A stretch of 64,000 nucleotides of DNA, from contig NZ_CAJTYX010000010.1 of assembly GCF_910583865.1 (NCBI RefSeq), positions 1-64,000 of the forward strand. The letters are read 5' to 3'. The notes beneath the pieces are model-generated. The model had not been told where the DNA came from and did no database searches. It saw only the letters and a list, made by a program, of their open reading frames with translations. The stretch's first letter is position 1, and every line of letters starts with the position of its first letter. The stretch comes from an uncultured Muribaculum sp. Its GTDB lineage: Bacteria > Bacteroidota > Bacteroidia > Bacteroidales > Muribaculaceae. This document shows, piece by piece, positions 31,894 through 41,471 of this stretch. A program made the position numbers and the translations under genes.

Positions 31894-32754
31894 ATGAAAA
31901 TCAAACCCTGGATTGAAGCGATGCGGTTGCGCACGCTGCCGGTGTCGGTGGCGGGGGTGCTGACCGCCATCGGATATAATGTGGCCGACGGCACTTTCGC
32001 GGTCGCTCCGGCCCTGCTATGCCTTGTGTTCGCGGTGCTCGCGCAGGTATCGTCGAACTTCGCCAACGAGTACTACGACTATCGCGACGGGCTCGACCGT
32101 GTTGGACGCGACGGGCCGAGGCGCGGCGTCACCGAAGGCGACATCACTCCGCAGGCGATGCTCTATGCCACCTACGGCGTGCTCGGCGCGGCGTGCTGCA
32201 CGGGTCTCGCCCTGTTGTGGTGGGGAGGATGGTGGCTTCTGCTGGCCGGCTTCGTGATAGCTGTCGGTGCGATGGCTTACAGCGCCGGGCCTTACCCGCT
32301 TTCGCGCCACGGGCTTGGAGAGGTGGCCGTGGTGCTGTTCTTCGGAATAATCCCTGTCAACCTCACCTACTACGTGCAGGCCGGGACATTCACCGCCAAT
32401 GTAGCGATGGCTTCGCTCGCCATAGGGTTGATGGGAGCCAATGTTCTGCTGGTAAACAACTACCGCGATGCCGACGACGATGCTGCCGTAGGCAAGCGCA
32501 CGCTTGCCGTGATAATGGGCCGCGGATTCGCTTACTCGCTCTATCTCATCGGCGGTGTGGGTGCGATGTTGCTTCTGCTCGGAGCCATGAAGCCGTATGA
32601 ATGGATCGGGTGGGGCTACCTCATTGTGCACCTTCTGCTCTGCCGGTTGCTGAAATGCCGTAAGGGGAAAGCCATCAATCCCCTGCTCGGCATGACGGCC
32701 ATGGCTATGCTCGCCGTGGCTGTCGCATGGCTGACAGCGGCATGCATCGGCTGA
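31894..32754 (+). CDS. menA: 1,4-dihydroxy-2-naphthoate polyprenyltransferase
   Basis: Attaches the polyprenyl chain to dihydroxynaphthoate in menaquinone synthesis, in the inner membrane. The 286-residue UbiA-family protein has about nine hydrophobic helices and both Asp-rich motifs: NEYYDYRDGLDRVGRDGP near residues 53-70 and NNYRDADDDAAVGKRT near 190-205. Menaquinone is the expected quinone of Bacteroidota. It follows the ATPase-DUF4435 gene by 23 bp and precedes a lysozyme gene by 32 bp, so all three may be one transcript. Confidence 0.94.
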   Translation: MKIKPWIEAMRLRTLPVSVAGVLTAIGYNVADGTFAVAPALLCLVFAVLAQVSSNFANEYYDYRDGLDRVGRDGPRRGVTEGDITPQAMLYATYGVLGAACCTGLALLWWGGWWLLLAGFVIAVGAMAYSAGPYPLSRHGLGEVAVVLFFGIIPVNLTYYVQAGTFTANVAMASLAIGLMGANVLLVNNYRDADDDAAVGKRTLAVIMGRGFAYSLYLIGGVGAMLLLLGAMKPYEWIGWGYLIVHLLLCRLLKCRKGKAINPLLGMTAMAMLAVAVAWLTAACIG

Positions 32755-32786
32755 TGGTTTGTAGTATTAACAAGGTATAAAATTAT

Positions 32787-33545
32787 ATGTGCGCACGCAG
32801 AAACAGCAGATCGGGCATAAACGTGGCCACCGTGGTCATCCTCGCTACATTCCTTACCGTGGGTATGGTGATGCTGCTTGTGAAGCTGCGCAAGGAGATA
32901 ACCCCTATCGAGCTCAGCCGCGAGGAATACCCCGTGACGGGAATCGATCTTTCGGCCCACAACGGCGACGTTGACTTCACGCGCCTTGCCGCCGACTCCA
33001 TCGACTTCGTGATACTGAAGGCCACCGAAGGTGCGACGTTCAAGGATCCGAAGTTCAACGCCAACTATCACGCGGCCCGCAAGGCCGGCATAGAGAACGT
33101 GGGCGCGTATCATTTCTTCAAGTTCGGCACCGACGGCAAGATGCAGGGGATCAACTTTCTGAATTCTCTTATGGGAAAGACCCTTGAACTGCCCCTCGTG
33201 ATAGATCTCGAGGAGTGGACCAATCCGCGTGATATGCCCACCGATTCCATACTGATGAGGCTCCGCGACATGATCGGCTATCTGGAGAGCAACGGGCATG
33301 CCGTGATGCTTTACACCAACAAGGATGGCTACGAGCGTTTCGTCCGCGACAGTTTCAGCGACTACCCGCTCTGGATATGCTCATTCACGCAGCCGCCTCT
33401 TCCGGAGGACGCCGACATGGAATGGTCTCTGTGGCAGTACAGCCATTGGGGGTGGGTAAGTGCCACGGAAGGGTCTGTCGATCTCAACACATTCAACGGC
33501 ACGCGCGAGCAGTGGCGGCAATGGCTTCGGTCGGTTGACTTCTGA
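32787..33545 (+). CDS. Membrane-anchored GH25 muramidase
   Basis: A 252-residue protein with an uncleaved N-terminal membrane anchor (about residues 12-32) and a GH25 lysozyme barrel. Catalytic positions are visible: D54 in GIDLSAHNGDVDF and the DxE pair D140/E142 in LPLVIDLEEW, together with GAYHFF and the C-terminal WSLWQYSHWG. It would cut beta-1,4 bonds between MurNAc and GlcNAc in the periplasm, for wall remodelling rather than phage lysis, as no phage genes are near. The next gene is another wall hydrolase. Confidence 0.92.
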   Translation: MCARRNSRSGINVATVVILATFLTVGMVMLLVKLRKEITPIELSREEYPVTGIDLSAHNGDVDFTRLAADSIDFVILKATEGATFKDPKFNANYHAARKAGIENVGAYHFFKFGTDGKMQGINFLNSLMGKTLELPLVIDLEEWTNPRDMPTDSILMRLRDMIGYLESNGHAVMLYTNKDGYERFVRDSFSDYPLWICSFTQPPLPEDADMEWSLWQYSHWGWVSATEGSVDLNTFNGTREQWRQWLRSVDF

Positions 33546-33621
33546 CCCGGTTGAATTTATGTTAAATTTTTTCGCGGGCAATGCGCTCATTGCTAAAAGA
33601 GTTTAAATGCCGGCCGTGACG

Positions 33622-33653
33622 GTTGCGGATGCGCGTCGCGTTTGGTATCTTTG
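33622..33653 (+). promoter_or_regulatory. Bacteroidota-type promoter of the NlpC/P60 gene
   Basis: -7 TATCTTTG at 33646-33653, 20-base spacer, -33 GTTG at 33622-33625. It lies inside the longest possible reading frame, so it argues for a start downstream of 33660. Confidence 0.6.
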
Positions 33654-33732
33654 TAAGAAATGGAAAAAGAGGCAGTGCGGCATTCGCGCAATGGATATAG
33701 CCTCGCTTAACCTGAATATACCTTACATAATA

Positions 33733-34317
33733 ATGAGTAGCATCATCCGAGCATGTCTTGTCGCTATTGCGGCGCTCGTCGGCGTGGCCTATGCCGATGC
33801 AGTGACTCCTTTACGTGAGACTCTCGACCGGAAAAACATATCCCACGATTTGGCTTCCGTCAACGCCTGGAAGCCCGAACTGCCCGTGATACATCCCGTA
33901 AGCGTTTCAGCCGAGTCGGATATTCCTGAATATATCTCCGATATGCTGTCGTTCGCAAGCCGATATGAAGGGTTGCGCTATCGCCGTGGAGGCAAGACTC
34001 CAAAGGGGTTCGACTGCTCGGGATTCACGAGCTATGTGTTCGGTCAGTTCGGACTGAAACTCAATGCATCGAGCGCGGCACAATACACACAGGGTGAGAA
34101 GGTCGAGGCCTCCGACCTCCGTCCAGGAGATCTGGTGTTCTTCAGCGGTCGCGCCGTAAGCAAGCATCGTGTGGGACATGTCGGCATGGTCACCGACGTG
34201 GATGCCGACGGCACGTTCAAGTTCATACACTCGTCAAATTCACAAGGGATAACGGTGACGAAAAGTACCGAACCGTATTACTCACGCCGATATATCGGCG
34301 CTCGCAGAGTGAGATGA
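33733..34317 (+). CDS. NlpC/P60 family peptidoglycan endopeptidase
   Basis: A 194-residue exported cysteine peptidase that would cut peptide stems of peptidoglycan. A signal peptide (MSSIIRACLVAIAALVGVAYA) is followed by a linker and the NlpC/P60 domain from about residue 65. The triad is visible: C95 in FDCSGFTSYVFGQFG, H149 in RVGHVGMVTD and H166 in KFIHSSNSQG. The start at 33733 is chosen because it begins the signal peptide and lies downstream of the promoter at 33622-33653; the frame opens at 33607 and an in-frame ATG at 33691 is an alternative. Confidence 0.92.
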   Translation: MSSIIRACLVAIAALVGVAYADAVTPLRETLDRKNISHDLASVNAWKPELPVIHPVSVSAESDIPEYISDMLSFASRYEGLRYRRGGKTPKGFDCSGFTSYVFGQFGLKLNASSAAQYTQGEKVEASDLRPGDLVFFSGRAVSKHRVGHVGMVTDVDADGTFKFIHSSNSQGITVTKSTEPYYSRRYIGARRVR

Positions 34318-34404
34318 TGGCTTGATTTGCTCCTGCTCTCCGGCTAAGAGGTTGTTTAAAAAAACTCTAATAGTCCGTTGTGACTAACTTTTTCGACTTT
34401 TGGG

Positions 34405-34436
34405 TTTGTGTTATTCGGTGGGATTGCCTAATTTTG
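34405..34436 (+). promoter_or_regulatory. Bacteroidota-type promoter, consensus match
   Basis: TTTG (34405-34408), 20-base spacer, TAATTTTG (34429-34436). Predicted start near 34443, just before the beta-barrel gene at 34467. Confidence 0.75.
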
Positions 34437-34466
34437 AATGATTGATACACAAACAGACCTAAAGAA

Positions 34467-35207
34467 ATGAAAAGATTTATCATCGCATTATGCGTGGCCG
34501 TAGCGGCTTTGACCGGCGTGAAAGGCAACGCTCAGACGATTCTCGACACCGGAATGCCCGAAAAACTGTTCCAGTTCGGCGTGCGTCTCGGATTCAACAG
34601 CTCGAATCTCACCAACAATTACGATAAGGTGATGACGGGCATAGAATGGAAGGACAACAGATGGCGCACAGGTTTCAATGCAGGCTTCGTGGTCGACATC
34701 AATTTCCGCAACTTCTTTGCCATACAGCCCGGAGTGTTTGTCTATACGCGCAAGAACGACTATCATATGCTCTATACATATGACAATTCCCTCGGCGGCA
34801 CAGGGCGCACCACCCTGGGTGCTATAAACGGCACGCAGAGCACCAACTATCTCCAGATTCCCATTCTTGCTTCCTTGCGTCTCGGTGTGCCTCAGCTCGT
34901 GCAGGTGCATCTCGACTTCGGACCTTATCTGGCATGGGGCTGGGGGGGCAGCAACAAGTATAAGGAATTTGACACCGCTGCTGGAGATGTTGTAATCAAC
35001 AGTGAAAAACAGCCTTATTTCGGGGATTCGACATATGCGTTGTGCGAACGCTATGACTACGGCATCAAGACCGGCGTGGGCGTGCTTGCCATGCAGCATT
35101 TCTATGTGGGCGCGCACTATCAGTACGGGTTGCGCAATGTGATGAAGAGACAGGGAGTCAAGGGACACAACAAGATGTGGACATTCTCGTTGGGCTATAA
35201 CTTCTGA
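34467..35207 (+). CDS. PorT-family outer-membrane beta-barrel protein
   Basis: A 246-residue exported protein with signal peptide MKRFIIALCVAVAALTGVKGNAQ and a run of amphipathic strands of the small barrel class PF13568. FQFGVRLGFNSSNL, GFVVDINFRNFFAIQPGVFVY, LQIPILASLRLG and a terminal FSLGYNF with C-terminal phenylalanine are visible. The order of LQIP and the closing aromatic strand is typical of this group. It is not shown to be the type IX secretion component PorT itself. It is flanked by its own promoter and a strong hairpin, so it is monocistronic. Confidence 0.85.
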   Translation: MKRFIIALCVAVAALTGVKGNAQTILDTGMPEKLFQFGVRLGFNSSNLTNNYDKVMTGIEWKDNRWRTGFNAGFVVDINFRNFFAIQPGVFVYTRKNDYHMLYTYDNSLGGTGRTTLGAINGTQSTNYLQIPILASLRLGVPQLVQVHLDFGPYLAWGWGGSNKYKEFDTAAGDVVINSEKQPYFGDSTYALCERYDYGIKTGVGVLAMQHFYVGAHYQYGLRNVMKRQGVKGHNKMWTFSLGYNF

Positions 35208-35238
35208 CCGCGATTTCCCATATTCCATAAGAAACCAT

Positions 35239-35278
35239 CCGGTCCGGTCATGTCGACAAAACGACATGACCGGACCGG
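35239..35278 (+). terminator. Hairpin terminator after the beta-barrel gene
   Basis: A perfect 17-bp stem (CCGGTCCGGTCATGTCG at 35239-35255 and its complement at 35262-35278) with an ACAAAA loop, 32 bases past the stop. There is only a weak T-rich tail. Confidence 0.6.
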
Positions 35279-35470
35279 TGTCCTTTGCGACACATCCAAG
35301 TGGTTGGTGTAGTTAAAAACTTATAAAAACCGGGCGCATACGTCTAAACTTCTAAAAAACCGTGGCTGTTTCATTGGTAATGATTAATTTTACCACTCGA
35401 TAGCGTCGGCACCGGTGTCGACGCGCCTACGTTTTTTGCAATAGGGTGCATGTACTTGGCAAATACTTTG

Positions 35471-35478
35471 TATCTTTG
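35471..35478 (+). promoter_or_regulatory. -7 box of the DUF6242-DUF6089-uppS-bamA-ompH operon
   Basis: TATCTTTG at the expected position before the ATG at 35500. No good -33 TTTG at 19-21 bases upstream, but a near-perfect 22-bp palindrome (35403-35424, centre ACCGGT) lies upstream and could be a binding site. Confidence 0.5.
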
Positions 35479-35499
35479 CAGTTTGAAAAATAGTAATAT

Positions 35500-37059
35500 A
35501 TGAACAAGCGACTTGCTGCCTCATCACTCGCCGCGCTCTCACTCATGTGTGGAAGCGTGGTTGTGTCGTGCAACAGCGACGATGATAACAACGACTACGA
35601 CATCGACACTGGATATACTCCTGAGACGATGTATTCAAGCACCGCCATCACGTCCTTCAATCTGAAGGCCGACTCGAAGGTGCTCGCCCACCTCGATTCG
35701 GTGTTCTTTACCATCGATCTCGAGGGTCAGAAGATATTCAACGCCGACTCGATGCCTCCGGGCACAGACGTGCGCAAACTTGTGCCTGTGATAGGCACCG
35801 GCGGCTCGTCCAAAATCATGTTGAGCTATACCGATATCGGCGGTCAGACCAAGGAGGAGGAGTACAACAGCACCAGTCCCGACACCATAAGCTTCAGCAG
35901 TCCGGTGAAGGTGACCGTCACTTCGCTCAATGAATCATATACTCGTACATATACTATCACCGTCAACGTCCATACCCAGAAACCCGACTCATTGTGCTGG
36001 GGTGATATGGCTTATTCCAAACTCCCCGCTATTGCCGGCGTGACAGATGCCGTGACTGTGGAAAAGGGAGGTAAGGTCCATTGCTACTCTACCGACGGCA
36101 CTGTCTGGCAGCGTGCCTCCACCGCCGACCCTTCGGCATCCATCGACTCATGGACTCGCGAGAACGTGGCTTTCGGTTTCGTTCCACGACTTGGCACCAT
36201 GACAGTCACCGACGGCGACTACTACGTGCTTGCCGATGACGGGGCGCTGTGGCGCTCGTCCGACGGTCTGGCCTGGGGCGACACCGGTTGTCGCTGGGCT
36301 TGGATTTACGGCGCTTATAAAGATCGGGTCGTGGGCGTCGCTCCCGACGGTGCTGGATACGTGCATGCCACCTATCCCGTCCCTGCGGGTTATGCCGCTG
36401 CTGCCGTCCCTGCGGATTTCCCTGTAGGAGGCACCACCCGGATGTTTACTTTCGCATCGGAATGGAGCGCCGCTCCGCAGGGCGTCATAGCCGGCGGACA
36501 TGTGGCTAACGGTAATCTCACGAGCGCCGTATGGGGATATGACGGACAGTCATGGAACAAGTTTGCCAATATGCCGCTCGACGCGGCACTCGACGATATG
36601 GTGGTGTTCCCTTACTACACGTTCAAGACCAATACGGTCAACTGGACCGTCACCAAGCAGTCGACACTGTTTGCAATGGGCGGACGCAAGGCCGACGGCA
36701 CACTTTCGAGATTGGTCTATGTGTCGCGTGACCTCGGCGTCAACTGGCACAAGGCCGACAGCCTTATGCAGCTTCCGGAGCAGATGGAGACATTTGCCGG
36801 CGCCAGGGCGCTGGTGATACCTTCGCTGATGCATGCCCGCTCCGCCTCCTGCGGCGACTGGGAAGAGGTGACATTGCGCCGTCTCCCGGCATGGTGCATG
36901 ATGCTCGACGGCACATTCTCCGGACGTGCCATAGCGCCGGTCACGGAGTGGGAGTGTCCTTATATATATGTGTACGGTGGTCAGGATGCCTCAGGTCATA
37001 TAAGGGACATCGTGCTACGTGGTGTCATCAACCGCTTTACCTATAAGCCTCTCCAGTAA
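35500..37059 (+). CDS. DUF6242 family lipoprotein
   Basis: A 519-residue lipoprotein (lipobox VVSC, C24) followed by an acidic DDDNNDYDIDTG linker. An N-terminal beta domain (about 45-165, ending in YTRTYTITVNVHTQKPD) precedes repeated propeller-like blades such as HCYSTDGTVWQRAS, DDGALWRSSDGLAWG and YVSRDLGVNWHKADSLMQLP. This fits the Bacteroidota family DUF6242, whose role is unknown. It starts an operon with DUF6089, uppS, bamA and ompH, so an envelope-assembly or surface function is likely. Gap to the next gene is 35 bp. Confidence 0.78.
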   Translation: MNKRLAASSLAALSLMCGSVVVSCNSDDDNNDYDIDTGYTPETMYSSTAITSFNLKADSKVLAHLDSVFFTIDLEGQKIFNADSMPPGTDVRKLVPVIGTGGSSKIMLSYTDIGGQTKEEEYNSTSPDTISFSSPVKVTVTSLNESYTRTYTITVNVHTQKPDSLCWGDMAYSKLPAIAGVTDAVTVEKGGKVHCYSTDGTVWQRASTADPSASIDSWTRENVAFGFVPRLGTMTVTDGDYYVLADDGALWRSSDGLAWGDTGCRWAWIYGAYKDRVVGVAPDGAGYVHATYPVPAGYAAAAVPADFPVGGTTRMFTFASEWSAAPQGVIAGGHVANGNLTSAVWGYDGQSWNKFANMPLDAALDDMVVFPYYTFKTNTVNWTVTKQSTLFAMGGRKADGTLSRLVYVSRDLGVNWHKADSLMQLPEQMETFAGARALVIPSLMHARSASCGDWEEVTLRRLPAWCMMLDGTFSGRAIAPVTEWECPYIYVYGGQDASGHIRDIVLRGVINRFTYKPLQ

Positions 37060-37094
37060 ACTAATATACATCCACTCTCCTTACGCGACTTACT

Positions 37095-37838
37095 ATGTCT
37101 GACAACGGCTATCGACAGAGTACTGCTGCCATGATATCATTGATTCGTCGCCCGGTCATCGCCGTGATGGCCTTGGCGATGGCGTGGTGCGGCATGACGG
37201 TGCCTGAGGCCGGCGCGCAGGAGACCGCATATAAATTTGAACTCGGGCCTGCCTTAGGGTTTAGCGGGTATCTCGGAGATGCCAACACGAGCAATCTTTA
37301 TGCCCACCCGGGATTTGCCGGAGGCGTGCTGTTCCGCTATCTGGTGAGTCCGCGCTGGAACATAAGGGGCAACCTCACCGTAGCCACTCTCAGCGGCAAC
37401 AGTGCCGACATGACCAACGTGCTGCCCGGAGGGGCATCATACGAATTCTCGTCGACCGTCTACGACCTCGGCGCGCGCATAGACTTCAACTTCTTCAACT
37501 ACGGCATAGGAGAGACTTACCGCAGGATGCGCCGTTGGACACCGTATCTAACCGTGGGAATGGGTGTGTCGATGGCCTCGTGCGGAGGTACTACCGCCGT
37601 TGCGTTCAACATACCGATGGGTGCGGGTTTGCGCTACAAGATCAATCCCCGCCTCAACCTTGGGCTGGAATGGAGCATGACCAAGGCGTTCACCGACAAG
37701 GTTGACGGCCCGGTGCTTAATGACTTATACGGCATAAAAAGCTCTTTTGCCAAGAATACCGACTGGTATTCCACCGTCATGGTTTCGCTGACGTTCGAGT
37801 TCGGCGAGCGGTGCAAAAGCTGCTATTATGTCGACTGA
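37095..37838 (+). CDS. DUF6089 family outer-membrane beta-barrel protein
   Basis: A 247-residue exported protein; after a long N-region and signal segment ending near AGAQETAYKFELGPALGFSGYLGD the sequence is strand-rich with GFAGGVLFRYLVSPRWNIRGNL and GAGLRYKINPRLNLGLEWSMTKAFTDKVDG. It resembles family DUF6089, a barrel protein that typically sits directly upstream of uppS and bamA in Bacteroidales. A shorter start at the second methionine (37131) would remove the odd polar N-terminus and leave a normal signal peptide. Function unknown. Confidence 0.8.
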   Translation: MSDNGYRQSTAAMISLIRRPVIAVMALAMAWCGMTVPEAGAQETAYKFELGPALGFSGYLGDANTSNLYAHPGFAGGVLFRYLVSPRWNIRGNLTVATLSGNSADMTNVLPGGASYEFSSTVYDLGARIDFNFFNYGIGETYRRMRRWTPYLTVGMGVSMASCGGTTAVAFNIPMGAGLRYKINPRLNLGLEWSMTKAFTDKVDGPVLNDLYGIKSSFAKNTDWYSTVMVSLTFEFGERCKSCYYVD

Positions 37839-37871
37839 TATATATATTAACGATCAATTCATGTGACCGCT

Positions 37872-38627
37872 ATGTCATATAAAGATAAAATAGATCCGGA
37901 GCGCCTTCCGCGCCACGTGGCCGTTATAATGGACGGCAACGGGCGATGGGCGAAGGCTCACGGACTCGACCGTTCGGAAGGGCACGTCGAGGGGGTAAAC
38001 ACCGTGCGCAAGATTACCGAGATAGCTTCGGAGATCGGCGTCGGTTATCTCACGCTCTACACATTCTCGACCGAAAACTGGAACAGGCCTCAGGCTGAGG
38101 TGAATGCGCTGATGAATCTCGTGGTCGTGGCTATCGAGCGCGAGACGGCCGACCTGATAAAGAACAACGTGCGCCTCACCATGATAGGCGACTTCTCGCG
38201 CATGCCTGAATTTGCCTATACTCGCCTGTGCAAGTGTATGGACGACACATCGCACTGTACCGGACTGACGCTCGTGCTTGCCATAAGCTACTCGTCGCGC
38301 TGGGAAATTACCGATGCCGCGCGCAGGATAGCCATGGCCGTGGAGCGTGGTGAGATGCGTTCCGACGAGATTGTGCCCGAGACCGTGGCGAGCAATCTTG
38401 CCACCGCCGACATGCCGGACCCCGATCTGCTAATACGCACCGGCGGCGATCACCGTGTTAGCAATTTCCTGCTTTGGCAGATTGCTTACTCCGAGATTAT
38501 CGTCGTGCCGACTTTCTGGCCCGATTTCAGCAAGGAGGATTTCTGCAAGGCCGTGGTAGACTTCCAGAGCCGCGAACGACGTTTCGGAAAGACTTCAGAA
38601 CAGGTAGGCGAGTCCGCCAAGCCGTAG
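37872..38627 (+). CDS. uppS: Isoprenyl transferase (undecaprenyl diphosphate synthase)
   Basis: Makes the C55 carrier lipid for peptidoglycan and surface glycans. The 251-residue cis-prenyltransferase has HVAVIMDGNGRWAKAHG with catalytic D21, the TLYTFSTENWNRP motif, and the C-terminal PDLLIRTGGDHRVSNFLLWQIAYSEI. The ATG at 37872 is chosen over a GTG three codons upstream. It follows DUF6089 by 33 bp and precedes bamA by 68 bp. The carboxy-terminal residues after RERRFGKTSEQ are variable, as is usual. Confidence 0.96.
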   Translation: MSYKDKIDPERLPRHVAVIMDGNGRWAKAHGLDRSEGHVEGVNTVRKITEIASEIGVGYLTLYTFSTENWNRPQAEVNALMNLVVVAIERETADLIKNNVRLTMIGDFSRMPEFAYTRLCKCMDDTSHCTGLTLVLAISYSSRWEITDAARRIAMAVERGEMRSDEIVPETVASNLATADMPDPDLLIRTGGDHRVSNFLLWQIAYSEIIVVPTFWPDFSKEDFCKAVVDFQSRERRFGKTSEQVGESAKP

Positions 38628-38695
38628 ACAAAGCATATACACTCACACATCAACAATATCACCCGACACGATATCCCCGAAAATAAAATAAGCTT

Positions 38696-41344
38696 ATGCT
38701 TAACCGACTGCTGACTTTCATCACTATTGCATTACTCTCCGCTACCACGGTCTCAATAGGGGCACAGACCCTTTCGGCCACTGCTCCCGCCGACACCGTG
38801 TACAATCCCAACATACTCTACACCGGCATGCCCAAAAGCTACGAGATCGCGGGCATAGAAGTGACCGGCGTCCCAAATTACGAGGACTATATCGTGATAG
38901 GCTACTCCGGACTCAATGTGGGCGACCGGGTGGAGATTCCCGGTCCGGACATCACCGCCGCCGCCAAGCGCTTTGCCCGCCAGGGGCTGTTCAGTTCCAT
39001 CCAGATCAAGGTGGCCAAAATGGTCGGCGACAAGGTGTGGCTCGAGTTCGCCCTCAAGCCACAGCCACGTATATCGGCCATAAACTACCATGGCGCGAGC
39101 AAGGGTGAGAAAAAGGATCTTGAGGAGCGCCTGCAGCTCATGAAGGGAAACCAGATCACGCAGAACATCGTGAACCGTGCCACCCAGATCATCAAGGGAT
39201 ACTACGCGCAGAAAGGTTTCGGAAACGCCGATGTGCGCATAGAGCAGATCGAGGACCTGTCGGCACCGAACGAGAACATAGTCAACATCAATATCGACAA
39301 GAACTCGAAGGTCAAGGTGCACAAGATCTACATCGACGGCAACGAGATGCTTTCAGACAATGCCATTCAGCGCGCCATGAAAAAGACCAACGAGAAGGGG
39401 AAACTTATCAATCTCTTCCGTCAGAAGAAATTCGTGGAGAGTGACTATCAGGACGACCTCGACCGTATCATCGCCAAATACAACGAGAAAGGCTATCGCG
39501 ATGCCAAGATATTGAGCGACAGCGTGGTGAAGTATGACGACAAGAATGTCGACGTGTATATCAACCTCGAAGAGGGCAAGAAATATTATATCAGCGACAT
39601 AGACTGGGTGGGAAATACGGTGTATCCTACCGAAGTGCTTGAGCGCATACTCGACATCCGCCCCGGCGATGTCTACAACCAGAAGCTGCTCAACAAGCGT
39701 ACCACAGAGGATGATGACGCCGTGAGCAACCTTTACCTCAATAACGGCTATCTGTTCTACCGACTTTTCCCCATAGAGAAGAATGTCAATGGTGACTCCA
39801 TCGAACTTGAAATGCGCATGATAGAGGGTCCGCAGGCTACAATCAACAATGTGATAATCAACGGTAACGACCGCCTTTACGAGAAGGTGATCCGCCGTGA
39901 GCTGCGTGTGAAGCCCGGACAGCTGTTCAGCAAGGACGACCTGATGCGTTCCGCACGCGAAATCGCACAGACGGGTCATTTCGACCCCGAGGCCATGGAT
40001 ATCCGTCCCGAGCCTAACGCCGACAACGGTACGGTCGATATCGTGTTCGGGCTCGAATCGAAGGCCAACGACCAGGTCGAAGTATCGTTCGGCTGGGGTC
40101 AGACGGGACTTATCGGAAAGCTTGCGTTAAAGTTCACCAACTTCTCAATCAAGAACCTCTTTAATCCAAGCTCCTACAAAGGTATCATCCCCCAGGGAGA
40201 GGGACAGACATTCACTATCTCGGCGCAGACCAACGCGAAGTACTACCAAAGTTATTCCATATCGTTCCTCGACCCATGGTTCGGCGGCAAGCGACCCAAC
40301 TCGTTGTCGGTGTCGGCCTACTATGCACGCCAGACCGGTATAAACTCGTCGTACTACAGCAGCAACTGGCGTAACCCGTATGCCTACAACTACTGGGGCT
40401 CGTCGTATGGCAGCAACTACTATAACGACTACTACCAGAATTCCTACGAGAACGCCTACGACCCAAACAAGGTGCTCCAGATGATCGGTGTCACCGTAGG
40501 TATCGGAAAGCGTCTCAGCTGGCCTGATGACTACTTCACCTTCCAGGCCGAGGTGGGCTATCAGTGGTATTACCTCAAGAACTGGGATTACCTCTACTAC
40601 ATGAACAACGGTACCTCCAATTCTCTGACCCTCGGCCTGACCCTCGCGCGCCAGTCGATCGACAACCCTCTCTACACACGAAGCGGTTCGATCTTCTCGC
40701 TCAACCTCCAGCTCACCCCTCCGGCATCGCTATTCGGCAAGAAAGACTGGAAGCGTCTGTCGCAGGAGAGCGCCGACGGCTCGGTGGAGGCCAAAAAACA
40801 GATGTACCGCTGGATCGAGTATTGGAAGCTCCGCTTCAAGAGCCGCACCTATACTCCGCTCACCGATCCCGCCGGCAAGTGGACGCTCGTGATGATGACA
40901 CGTGCCGACTTCGGATTGCTCGGCAGCTACAACAAGTATCTCAAGACCCCGTTCGAGACGTTCTATGTAGGTGGCGACGGCATGTCGGGTTCATACACCT
41001 ATGCCACCGAGACCATCGCTCTGCGTGGATATGAGAACGGCCAGTTCACCCCATGGACTCGCGAGGGTTACGCATACGCCCGCGTGGGCATGGAGCTCCA
41101 CTTCCCATTCATGCTTTCCAATTCGACCACCATCTATGGTCTGACATTCGTGGAGGCCGGTAACGCGTGGACTGCCGTGAAGGACTTCCAGCCCTTCGAC
41201 CTGAAGCGCTCTGCCGGTGCCGGTGTCCGCATCTTCCTGCCGATGGTCGGCATGATGGGTATCGACTGGGCCTACGGTTTCGATACGGTGTACGGACGTA
41301 AGGGCGGAGGCCAGTTCCACTTCATCCTGGGTCAGGAATTCTGA
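38696..41344 (+). CDS. bamA: Outer-membrane protein assembly factor BamA
   Basis: The central Omp85 barrel that inserts beta-barrel proteins. The 882-residue protein has a signal peptide, five POTRA repeats (about residues 50-430, for example VWLEFALKPQPRISAINYHG and ATINNVIINGNDRLYEKVIRRELRVKPGQLFS), then the 16-strand barrel ending in FHFILGQEF. The Omp85 lid motif appears as AIALRGYENGQFTP-like sequence (ETIALRGYENGQ). Tyrosine- and asparagine-rich loops near residues 545-595 are lineage-specific. It is cotranscribed with uppS and ompH. Confidence 0.96.
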   Translation: MLNRLLTFITIALLSATTVSIGAQTLSATAPADTVYNPNILYTGMPKSYEIAGIEVTGVPNYEDYIVIGYSGLNVGDRVEIPGPDITAAAKRFARQGLFSSIQIKVAKMVGDKVWLEFALKPQPRISAINYHGASKGEKKDLEERLQLMKGNQITQNIVNRATQIIKGYYAQKGFGNADVRIEQIEDLSAPNENIVNINIDKNSKVKVHKIYIDGNEMLSDNAIQRAMKKTNEKGKLINLFRQKKFVESDYQDDLDRIIAKYNEKGYRDAKILSDSVVKYDDKNVDVYINLEEGKKYYISDIDWVGNTVYPTEVLERILDIRPGDVYNQKLLNKRTTEDDDAVSNLYLNNGYLFYRLFPIEKNVNGDSIELEMRMIEGPQATINNVIINGNDRLYEKVIRRELRVKPGQLFSKDDLMRSAREIAQTGHFDPEAMDIRPEPNADNGTVDIVFGLESKANDQVEVSFGWGQTGLIGKLALKFTNFSIKNLFNPSSYKGIIPQGEGQTFTISAQTNAKYYQSYSISFLDPWFGGKRPNSLSVSAYYARQTGINSSYYSSNWRNPYAYNYWGSSYGSNYYNDYYQNSYENAYDPNKVLQMIGVTVGIGKRLSWPDDYFTFQAEVGYQWYYLKNWDYLYYMNNGTSNSLTLGLTLARQSIDNPLYTRSGSIFSLNLQLTPPASLFGKKDWKRLSQESADGSVEAKKQMYRWIEYWKLRFKSRTYTPLTDPAGKWTLVMMTRADFGLLGSYNKYLKTPFETFYVGGDGMSGSYTYATETIALRGYENGQFTPWTREGYAYARVGMELHFPFMLSNSTTIYGLTFVEAGNAWTAVKDFQPFDLKRSAGAGVRIFLPMVGMMGIDWAYGFDTVYGRKGGGQFHFILGQEF

Positions 41345-41471
41345 TGCGATTGACTAAAAATAGTTAACGGCTTCAAACCATTCCAAGCCTTAGGTGTCAT
41401 ATTATTGAATGCCTGTCTGTCTCATACGGATTCGGCATGCGTCTATCAACTCTCTTAACAAATTAATAAAC

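Noticed and set aside
32787..34317. Prophage lysis module (GH25 plus NlpC/P60)
   Set aside because: No holin, tail or capsid genes; the lysozyme has a membrane anchor and the peptidase a signal peptide and own promoter, so both are cellular wall hydrolases.
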